In this document: in pieces, positions 55,673 to 64,000 of the stretch
Position numbering within the stretch: position 1 is the stretch's first letter
Layout: each line of letters starts with the position of its first letter
Assembly: GCA_037447655.1 (NCBI GenBank)
Contig: JBBHKE010002506.1
Span: 197,650 to 261,649, forward strand
Length of the DNA: 64,000 nucleotides
Direction of reading: 5' to 3'
From: Zygnema cylindricum
Taxonomy: Eukaryota > Streptophyta > Zygnematophyceae > Zygnematales > Zygnemataceae
Notes under the pieces: model-generated
What the model was told of the DNA's origin: nothing
Seen by the model: the letters and a program-made list of their open reading frames with translations, nothing else
The model's database searches: none
Program-made: the position numbers and the translations under genes

Positions 55673-57640
55673 CTCCCGTTATTTTCTAGTCAATCTTTAA
55701 TTTCAGACCACACTTCTCTATGCAGAAAATTAGCTTAGGGGAAGGCACAGGTTATGTCATCATATCTGCTACCATCTCACTATCTGGTCGATACTCTAAA
55801 CTAATTATATTGTTTTCTACTTTCTTTGTAACAAAACTGTGTCTAATGTCCATGTGTTTGGCTTTCAAATGATGTTTAGGATTGGCAGAAATAGCGATTG
55901 TTGCCTGATTATCACAAAAAGTTCTTTGCGCATCACTCTTAAGGTGTCCAAGCTCACCAAGCAAAGACTTGACCCACATCAATTCTTTTACAGTAGAGGA
56001 AGCGACCATATACTCAACCTCCATGGTGGACTGAGCAATAACCTGTTGCTGTTTGCTACTCCAACAGCAAGCCCCATCACCCACATATAATAAATATCAA
56101 GAAGTACATCTCCTCATCGGAGCATCACCATACCTAGCATCATTCCAAGTAGTGATGTCAGTATTCTCCCCACCGAAATGCAACCATAGATCCCTAGTTT
56201 CTATCAAATATCTAAGGACTCTCTTAGCTGCCTCTCAATCCTTCTTAGTGGGAGCATTTAGACTTCTACTCAGCACTCCTACAGCTGCAGCTAAATCCGG
56301 CCGGGTACAATTCATAAAATAGATTATACTTCCCACTACTTGTCTGTAAGAAATAGTCTGCATAAACTTCTGTTCTTCAAGAGATAATTCCTTGTTAAAG
56401 ATTATGACTCTTTCTTCCTCACTCCCCTCACTTCCTTTCTTTAACTCCATTGGAGTTGTACAACTATTAGCTTTATCCATCTGAAATTTTTCAAGCATGT
56501 TCCCTATTGCTTCTTTTTGAATAGATCTTATAATCTTTCTTTTTCGATCTCTTTCTACTTGAATTCCCAAAATATATTTTGCTTCCCCCATATCGTTCAT
56601 TTCAAATCTCCCCTTAAGATCGGTTTTCAGTTTATTAATTTTTTCCATTGATTTACTTAAAACAATCAATTCATCAACATAAATTGCAGTAAATATAACA
56701 CCTTCCTCATCTTCAAAAACATAGATTGAGTGATCTGAGCTGATCCAGATATATCCCTGACCGGTAAGAAACTCATCAAGCTCTTATTCCACTGTCGAGG
56801 CGCCTGTTTCAAACCATAAAGAGATTTAATCAGCCGGCATACCTTACTCTCCTCTCTTTCCTCCACAAATCAATTTGGTTGTCGCATGAAGATCTCCTCG
56901 TCTATTTCTCCATGCAAAAAGGCTGTCTTGATGTCCATCTGGTGCACCTCCATGTCTTCCGCTGCTGCCAGATTTAGAAGCATGCGAACGGAGGGAAATC
57001 TGACGACTGAGGCAAAGGATTCCTCGTAGTCAATTCCCTCCTTTTGTGTAAATCCCTTTGCCACTAATCGGGTTTTGTAGCGCTCGATGGTGTTACCCCG
57101 AATCAGTTTTAATTTGAAAACCCACTTTCAACCGATTGGTTTTCGGTTAGGTGGACAATCCACCAGCTCCCAAGTGGTGGCTGCCATAATTGAGGCCATC
57201 TCCTCATTGATGGCTGTCTTCCACCGGTTCCTTTCTGGACAAGTCATCGCCTCTCCATAAGTCTGAGGTTCATCTTCATGAGATAGTTTTGTTACCTTGT
57301 TATTAACCTGTTTTTCTTGCAATCTTTTGTTATTTCTCCTTCCCCCCTCAAAATCTATGGCCAAAGTAGATGGTTGTCGTGGGTTCTTTCGAACAATCTC
57401 GGCTTCTCTCCTATCCATTGATTCCGAATCAATTTCCACCACGTCTTCCGCTTCGGGAAGAGTTGTCACTGGAGTTTCCTCAGCCGAGTCTTTTTCGGTC
57501 TGATTTGTACCTGCAAGAATATCATCTTCTCTAGAACCTGGATAGTTAGGAAGCTCAAAGTCATCGGAATTTTCTGACTCAAATCTGATTTTTACTGACT
57601 TTGTATACTTGAAGGGATCCACAGACTTTCTTTCATCCAT
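55673..57640 (-). pseudogene. RT and RNase H of element Z
   Basis: The pieces 57128-57640 (linker: DPFKYTKSVKIRF; FEGGRRNNKRLQEKQ), 56870-57064 (AKGFTQKEGIDYEESF; HQMDIKTAFLHGEIDEEIFM), 56666-56866 (SLYGLKQAPRQWNK), 56235-56669 (DMGEAKYILGIQVERD; SIIYFMNCTRPDLAAAVG) and 55752-56084 (CWSSKQQQVIAQST; CDNQATIAISANPKHHLKAKHMDI) follow in order. The YVDD region, around 56680-56700, is out of frame. The reading frame is broken at least four times. Confidence 0.85.
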
Positions 57641-58751
57641 AACTACTAGATACTTTACTAAGATTATATCTTCCCTTTTTAGATCATAAACTCTATATCC
57701 TTTAAAATCCTCATCATATCCTAATAAGAATCATGGTTTTCCTTTAGGATCTAGCTTCCAATTAGACCGATCTGTATCTAGACTGAATACTTGACTGCCA
57801 AAAACCTTTAAATGAGATATGTCTGGTTTCCGGCCTGTCCATCTCTCATATGGTGTTTGATCTTTTATAGCTGAAGTAAGAACTCTTTTTTTGAGGTAAT
57901 AAGCACAGTTCATTGCTTCTTCCCAAAACCTTTTTCCTATCTTTTTATCTGACAACATACTTCTGACACTATCACTTAGTGTTCTATTTAACCTTTCACC
58001 TACCCCATTCTATTCCGGGTTTTCTGGTACTGTCTTTTGGTGTTGGACTCCATCTTCCATCAGAAAAATCCTCAAACTGGTTAGAAGTATACTCTCCACC
58101 ATTTTCTTTCCTTACTCTCTTGATTGGAGTTTCATGGAGTTTTTCGCTCCATGTTTTATATTGTCTAAAAAAATCCTAAGCTTTTGACTTGTTTCTCAAA
58201 TAATACACCTTGGAATACCGAGACCAATAATCAGTGATAGTCATCATAAATCTCTTCCCCCCCGGTGAGGGCACTTTAGCCGGTCCCCAAATATTTGTGT
58301 GTACTAGATCTAGAATTTTTTCTACCTTATAGGTGGTTATATTAGGAAAGGGTAATTTGTGTGCTTTACCTTGAGCACATCCACTACAATCACTTATATT
58401 ATCACTCTCACTGAATTGAATCCCTTCCATCACTCCCATCTTTTTCATCCCTATTAACTTATGTAGATTCACATGCCCAAGCCTCTTATGCCACATCATA
58501 ATATCATGAACACCAGCATAATAAAGTTTATTTGTTTCATTACTTAAAATGAGCCAAAACATCCCATGGCTACCTTTCTCGGCAATGAAATAGACTTCCT
58601 CCTCAAAACTAGCAGTAAAGACTCCTTCCCTAGTGCTAGTAAAAAAACCCTTATCATCTAATACAGTTGTAGAGATGAGGTTTTTGTTCAGCTCCGGAAT
58701 AAACAATACATCGGAGAATGTTACTATGGATGTCTTTCCTTCTACTAACAC
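57641..58751 (-). pseudogene. integrase of element Z
   Basis: The 58176-58751 piece (191 aa) joins the protease end (KTSIVTFSDVLFIPELNKNLIST), the gag-pre-integrase domain (MMWHKRLGHVNLHKLIGMKK), the zinc site (DCSGCAQGKAHKLPFP) and the first core Asp (LVHTNIWGPA, where relatives have HTDIWGP, so Asp is Asn here). The tail is at 57731-57958 (RFWEEAMNCAYYLKKRVLTSAIK). The Asn would inactivate it. Confidence 0.85.
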
Positions 58752-58920
58752 TTTCAGATCTACCGATCCTACAAGAGTAATAGTGACTATCTACCCATCC
58801 CGTACTCAATCTCTACGTTGGGAATCTTTCTTATCTTAGTGAACAAGTGCCTATTCTTACACATGTCCATAGAGGCACCTCAATCTATAATCCAGACTGT
58901 TTCACCTTTCAATTCACCGT
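58752..58920 (-). pseudogene. protease of element Z
   Basis: The active-site region lies at about 58860-58900 on the minus strand. The preceding frame ends GELKGETVWIID, just where relatives read VDSGAS, and a stop interrupts the Ser-Gly. The rest (VEIEYGDG-like) is visible in another frame. Confidence 0.7.
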
Positions 58921-60043
58921 AAGCACATTTCTGCCTTCGTGGAATTTCGACCTCGTTTTTCTCCTCCAACTCCTCATCCAAAAGGAGCTCATTGTCCTCG
59001 TCTTCGGATTCCGCCTCATGTAGCTGTGTCACAAAGGCCTTTTTCTTTCCTCTCGAGGTTCCACAGGTCTGCCCTTCTTTTAATCGAAGCTCGGTTAGCT
59101 TAGTGCACTCTGCCATATAGTGTCCCGGTTTCTTACAAAAATGACATAAACATTTGGGAGCCCTTGGTCCGATCTCGTTAGTCTGATTTTTCTGCTCCCT
59201 CCCTCCATAGTTTCCGACCGTTTTTGGGAATCCTTGTTCCTCCAGTCCATCGCAGTTGCCAAGGCTTGCCCACTCTTTCCTCCTCTTCGAATCTCAATCG
59301 TATTCTCCCGAACGAGAATCACCCCTACCATTGAGTTCCGTATCCACCTTGAGTCCAGCAATTCTTGCACATGGTTGACTATGTTCTCGAACTCATCGGG
59401 TAACTTCATCAGTATACGGTTAACCTTTTCTTTTTCACTAAAATCTTTTCCTGCACTCTCTAGCTCCATGAAGAGTGTAGCAAGCTCATTGCAAAAATCC
59501 AGCATCTTCCCCCCTTTGTATACATACTCCTTAACTTTTTGATCAGCCAACTGTTGTTGCTGAATCGTACCACATCGGTACATCTCTATGAGAGCCATCC
59601 AAAGATCGGATGCCCTTTCTACCTGCAAATGAGGACATGCAAGTCCTTGAGTAATATGGCGTAGGATGAAGTGCTTTGCCGCCATATTTTTGAAGTTCCA
59701 AGTTTGAGTATCACTCTCCTCGTTCCTCGAAAAAGGTGACATGAATGCTGAACCAATTCCTATTGGTGTGGTCGTCTCTTTCTACGCTCTTTTCTCCACC
59801 ACCTCTCCTTCCTTTGTCTCCTCCGTTGACGGTGGATCTGCTTTCCTTGTAAATGTGCTTCCTCCAAAACCCTAAAGGAATTCCAATACTTGATAGACGC
59901 CCCACTCGTCCACTCACTATCCCCCAAAACCTTTTTTTGCATAGAGCTCCTATCATCATACTTTCCTAGTATATGAAACAAGTTCCTTTAAATATTGGTA
60001 CGCTAGAGGGTGGGCCCATAACCTGAAACTCTGAGACCTCCAT
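58880..60043 (-). pseudogene. gag of element Z
   Basis: The frame starts at 60043, 20 bases inside the LTR (MEVSEFQVMGPPSSVPIF), and stops early. The 215-aa piece 59095-59742 holds the helical region (AAKHFILRHITQGLACPHLQ; GGKMLDFCNELATLFMELES). The zinc knuckle near 59100-59160 is split by a frameshift but can be read as CHFCKKPGHYMAEC. The acidic linker (SEDEDNELLLDEELEEKNE) and EIPRRQKCAYG follow in 58880-59116. Confidence 0.85.
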
Positions 60044-62499
60044 AAGTCCTCAGAATGGACAACTTCCAAGAAACCTCTAGGATAACCCTGACCCCTTTGT
60101 GTTTCAGCAAGAACAACTGCCACCCTAGCAGACAAAAACTCTGACTACCGTCACCCATGTGAAGGGAAGACTCCCCTGAGTCGATAGCAAAAAGAATCTC
60201 TAAATTTGCTCCCCTGAGCAGTAAGTTATGGAGGGTCAAATTTGACCTTTTGTACTGAAACTCTCTGGGAGAGAGGGTCCTTTCTACTAATTTTTCTAAG
60301 TCCTATCTCTCTCACAGACTCTATCTACTACTGTACGGAACTAATTGTTGATTTTGGAAGATTAAGTTTCGTACGTGCGTGCGCATGTTTGCGTGCGTAT
60401 GTAATTATCTAATATACTGTGGAGGTTCGAAAGGATTTGCGGATTGGGAAATTAATGTACGAGTTAAATTAATGGAGTAATTGAGTGGCGCGAACATTAA
60501 TTGGAAATGGACGGCGGATCGCTTCGCGATCTGATATGAAATAATTGTTAGAAGCGTACGAAAGTACAAAACGAGTGACGCGAACATATGCACAGGAATT
60601 AAGAAATGCGTTGGAGATGTAGACGGCGGATCGCTTTTGCGATCCAATGTGAAAATGTTTGAAATTGGACTCCGACCGTACGACAGATAATGCGACAGAC
60701 GATATTTATCAAATGGGACGCCGCCTGTACGGTGCGTCTTATTTGACAGGTGTACCTTATTAGCAACGGGCGACAGGTGTGGCGAAACGACATGTACTTT
60801 AAATGTGAAAAGCTGCATTTATTGAAGTGGACGCGGTTTTTCGTACCGAATGGAATTCGAAAAGTACGGTGGCAATTCAACAAGTAGTTCGAGCTACACG
60901 TGGAGGGCGGACGACGTCCTTCGATATTTCCAAGGGATCGTATTGTTTGATGACGTGTTTTTAAGTGGACCGTACATATGCGATGTCGGTTCACTACGTG
61001 GACTTATCGACAAGTGACTAAGCAAGTTGTCACTTATGACGCAGATTTGTGGATGCGTCGGTGTAAATATTTGAAGAAACATTTTCTTGTCGTATATGTA
61101 TTAATAAATTAGAGTTGATTATGATGTTTATATTTAAGTGATCAATTAGGGTTTTCGATAGTTTAATTTGTGTGTGTACGATGTCGTACTTGTAGACAAG
61201 TGTACGCTTACGATTGCTTGACTCTCAGGTGTACGCTTACGATTAGTTTGATTTAGTGACAGTTACGTAATGTATGTTGGTTATTTTGACACTTAGTGAT
61301 TCATTGACAGCTCACAAGTGTATATATAGGAATGAGCTTTGTTAGGAATAAATCATCAATGCTGGTTAGTAGAGTGGGGACCAAAGATGTAGTATTTTAG
61401 GGTTGTCGAGTAGGTCATGCACTTTGAATGATATAATGATTATTTGATTATACTTTGATTTTACTCTTGTTTATGTGTGATGCATTTGTTTTATTATTTA
61501 TTTATGTTATTTTATATATGTTTGATATGCATTGTTTATGCATTTGTCCTAGGGTTTGTTTATGTCGATTATTCCATCAAACCTTAGATGATGTCATAGG
61601 GTTTATTTATGTTGATTATTTCATGAAACCCTAAATGTTGTTGTATGTTAAATGGAGGTGCATTTCAAATGATTGTTCGTCGACCTATTTTTACTTAGCT
61701 TCTTGCATGATAGTTTGGGTGGCTTCTGCGGTCTATTTTAGACCAAAGAACAACACTAATCATATTGCACTTCCGTACACAAAAGTACAGTTGTTGGTGT
61801 ACTTTCTGTACTGACATTGTACGACATGGCCTAAAAGTCGACACATGTCATATCCGGATTCGGTGCCTTAATCCCGACAGATACCGCGATCCAACGTAAT
61901 TTTGCCACGTGTCATCCGATGTGGCGATGACCATAAACCGCCGAGAATCTATTTTGCGATCTCGACTTTCTTCCCGGCCGTCCGATTGAATGCAGATTTC
62001 AATCGGAGCCGTCATAAATACATGCGCGGTATTTGTTTCATTAAAGAAACAAATGCGCGGTACACGTTTTGTAACCATACCGTAATCCGTACTTTTACAT
62101 TACAAGATCTATGAATCGCGTAAACATTTTCAGTTAAATGAATTATCCTACGTGAATATATTTAAATAATTATCGAACCATATAGCACGTAACACTAGTT
62201 CTAGACTTAAAGGATACCGGCTACCGGCTGATTTCAGACCGGTAGGTACCAGGATCAAATCCTGGGTGCAACATACATCCTTTTAGTAAATAAACCCCTA
62301 ATGGTAAATAAACTAATAAATTTCCCGTAAACCTTTGGATAGCCTAGGTAGCCATGGCTCTAGCTTCCTCTCCAATTTCTTAGTGACTGCGACAAGAATG
62401 AGAGTTGGAGAGAGAAGTTAGAGATAGACTGCCTCGGCTTCTTTCTATATTTCTATTTAGACCTAGAAAATACTTAAAAACATACCATCAATTTCTACA
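60024..62499 (-). repeat. 5' LTR of element Z, interrupted, with PBS at 60009-60023
   Basis: Without the nested solo LTR and its 5-base duplication, this LTR is 1,061 bp (60024-60345 plus 61761-62499). The PBS is GGTTATGGGCCCACC. It aligns with 54606-55672. The tRNA-like module is at about 62207-62285. Confidence 0.85.
60346..61755 (+). mobile_element. solo LTR related to the array LTR
   Basis: The 1,410-bp unit starts TGTTG and ends CAACA, flanked by perfect CTAAT duplications (60341-60345 and 61756-61760). It shares with the array LTR the stretch ACTGTGGAGGTTCGAA.GGATT.GCGGATTGGG and the ACGGCGGATCGC hairpin, which occurs twice (60516-60531 and 60628-60645). It is a second, longer member of that LTR lineage. 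No gag or pol is attached. Confidence 0.88.
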
Positions 62500-63747
62500 T
62501 TCTATGCCACCGAGCTTTGGTGGAACTCACTAAAGAGATTCATCTTGGGTTTCCCAAAAAACCAACCGGATTTTAGATGCAACGGAAGGTGAAAGAAAAA
62601 TCACTACCATGGGAGGGGGAAAGGGGGAGAAGGGAAAATGAACACTTATGACGAGGGGAGATAGGCTCTCGACTACAATTCCACATGTAGGGATTATAAC
62701 TGTACCAAAAACTGAAAAAAATGATAGAAAAATTTGGGAGTATATAAACACTATAGCAAAACACCTCATACTTAGATATGTGTCTAATGTTATAGCTATC
62801 ACTCTTTTAAATATAACCAAGTTTTCAAAAATGTGGGAAACACTAAGTCAGATCTATAAGAGTGAGACTGTACAGAGGCAGCAATTAGTAAAAATATAGG
62901 CATATGTTTATAAAGGTGGTAGCATGATAGAGTTTTACAATGAAATTGTTGCTTTATATGTTGAGCTTGCTAGTGTAGGGTATGTAGAATCTAAGGAGAG
63001 AAAGATTAACACACTAATCATGAAACTCCCAGATGAGTACGAAAACATAATTAACTGTATGCAAGAAATACATCGCTCCTCATGGACTTCGAGCATTACT
63101 ATGGGGATGATTCTTCTGAGGGAAAGCACTTTGGAGCTTCTTAGGGACGTGACAGGGTGAATGCATTGACAGTTGGTGGTGAGTGGCGGAAGCATGATGT
63201 GAGGAATGATGGTGGCTGGCGGAAGCGTGATGAGAGGAAGAAAGACAAAGGTAAACCTTATCAGAACTTTGGTGGCAAAAGAGGGAGACGAAAAGAAAGC
63301 AAAGCTTTAAAAAAAAGGGTTTGCTTCTTTTGTAGAGAATTGGGTCACTATATGGAGGAGTGCCATTGTTTGGAATAACTTAAAATTTGGAATGTTAATG
63401 AGGAGGAAGAAGAGGAACAGGAGAAAGAGGATGAAGATATTTTGGAGCTTCTCCACATTGGTAGTATAAAGAAGAGAGAAAAGCACACAGAAATTCCACG
63501 AAGGCAACAGTGTGCTTTTAGAGATAAAAGGGAAGTAAAGAGAGAGGAGGTACTTGAGGATGTCAAGGAGTGTAGAGTGTATGACTTAGAAATGAGAAAG
63601 TTGGATCTAGAATCTATTAGTGAAAAAGGGAAGAATAATATTAATGAGGATAATTTCATACATATTTCAAAAACTGAAAACTCGTCGCAAAGGGAGACTT
63701 CAACGGATTCTGAGGAAAGGGGAGAAGTAAAACCAGAGGGGGTTTAA
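62500..63747 (+). pseudogene. gag of element Y
   Basis: This is the plus-strand counterpart of B's gag. The pieces 62648-62899 (NDRKIWEYINTIAKHLILRY), 62924-63160 (GGSMIEFYNEIVALYVELAS) and 63157-63378 (WRKHDVRNDGGWRKRDER; CFFCRELGHYMEEC, a complete CX2CX4HX4C knuckle) are separated by a stop or shift each. After one stop (63376) the same frame continues as 63442-63747, with the pre-protease linker EIPRRQQCAFRD and a charged stretch. The N-terminal 40 residues are cut off by element Z. Confidence 0.8.
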
Positions 63748-64000
63748 AAAGATGGGGAAAAAAAGGAATATTTAATGAAAAATTTAGGGGAGGCGAAATA
63801 TTTTTTGGGAATAAAAATAGAAAGTGATATTGGAAAGAATTCCATGGGAGAAAGTGAGGAAAATTCAGAAAAAGGGGTAAATATCATGGATAAATTTATG
63901 AGTTCGGAAGATGTAGTTTTTATGAAGAACTTAGTGGGGACTCTTGATTTAAAGATTAACTTGAGGGGTAATGGATTTGACATCACTAATGGGAGTGATG
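63748..64000 (+). pseudogene. collapsed pol tail of element Y (runs off window)
   Basis: In the same frame after a stop, the sequence reads YLMKNLGEAKYFLGIKIE (late RT), then FMKNLVGT and FDITNGSD (RNase H start). Protease core, integrase and RT core are missing, as in element B. Confidence 0.75.

Larger units (their letters stand above)
54606..62499 (-). mobile_element. copia element Z, inserted in gag of Y
   Basis: Two LTRs (54606-55672 and 60024-62499, the latter containing a nested solo LTR) enclose gag and pol on the minus strand. The flanks are TTGTA (54601-54605) and TTCTA (62500-62504), and the Y gag sequence rejoins across them, as comparison with element B shows. Coding regions have several shifts and stops. 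Confidence 0.9.
43379..64000 (+). mobile_element. element Y: B-family non-autonomous copia, split by H and Z
   Basis: Y is read from pieces: 5' LTR start 43379-43632, 5' LTR end 54174-54478, PBS and gag start 54479-54605, then gag and collapsed pol 62500-64000 running off the window. The LTR start (TGTTGATATTTGAGTATTTT) and the interior match element B. Roughly 500-600 bases of LTR centre are absent around the gypsy insertion, so a deletion accompanied or followed it. The 3' LTR should lie beyond 64000. Confidence 0.8.

Overview
This is a stretch of land-plant nuclear DNA made almost entirely of nested LTR retrotransposons. I see no host protein gene. The plant assignment rests on the mix of degenerate Ty1/copia elements, one Ty3/gypsy element with a chromodomain-like tail, the target-site duplications, and primer-binding sites matching plant initiator tRNA-Met. 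The species cannot be told.

Layout: (A) a minus-strand copia element, 1-5388, whose 3' LTR lies outside the window. (C) a broken LTR at 5456-5790 and 10163-10218, split by (B) a short copia element at 5791-10162 that keeps gag and a collapsed pol. (D) a minus-strand copia pol fragment, 10219-12690, joined abruptly to (E), another minus-strand copia (12691-14742 and 26964-30269). E is split inside its integrase region by the most striking object here: a 12,221-bp plus-strand tandem array (14743-26963) of five LTRs alternating with four gag-only interiors, in exact 2,759-bp steps, flanked by one ATTAG duplication. E sits in (F), a minus-strand copia (30270-31924 and 38135-39272), which also carries (G), a complete but decayed plus-strand copia (31925-38129, duplication GAGTT).

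From 39273 to 43378 there is non-coding DNA with a large inverted repeat (arms about 247 bp), probably a non-autonomous DNA transposon. From 43379 to the end runs (Y), a plus-strand relative of B. Its 5' LTR is split by (H), a minus-strand Ty3/gypsy element (43633-54173), and its gag is split by (Z), a minus-strand copia (54606-62499). H carries two solo copia LTRs (45954-47002 and 49055-50254). Z's 5' LTR carries a solo LTR (60346-61755) related to the array LTR.

Common themes: the copia elements do not use the usual 3'-end tRNA primer site. Their PBS (GGTTATGGGCCCACC and variants) is complementary to the anticodon arm of initiator tRNA-Met, implying a half-tRNA primer as in Drosophila copia and yeast Ty5. 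Their gag frame starts inside the LTR and reads through the PBS. The full-length copia LTRs other than the array's also carry an antisense tRNA-like module with an A-box-like stretch, a B-box-like stretch and TTTT, plus ACGT-core promoter motifs. The gypsy element H uses the ordinary 3'-end tRNA-iMet site. Only the array gag frames are fully open; nearly all other coding regions are broken by stops and frameshifts.
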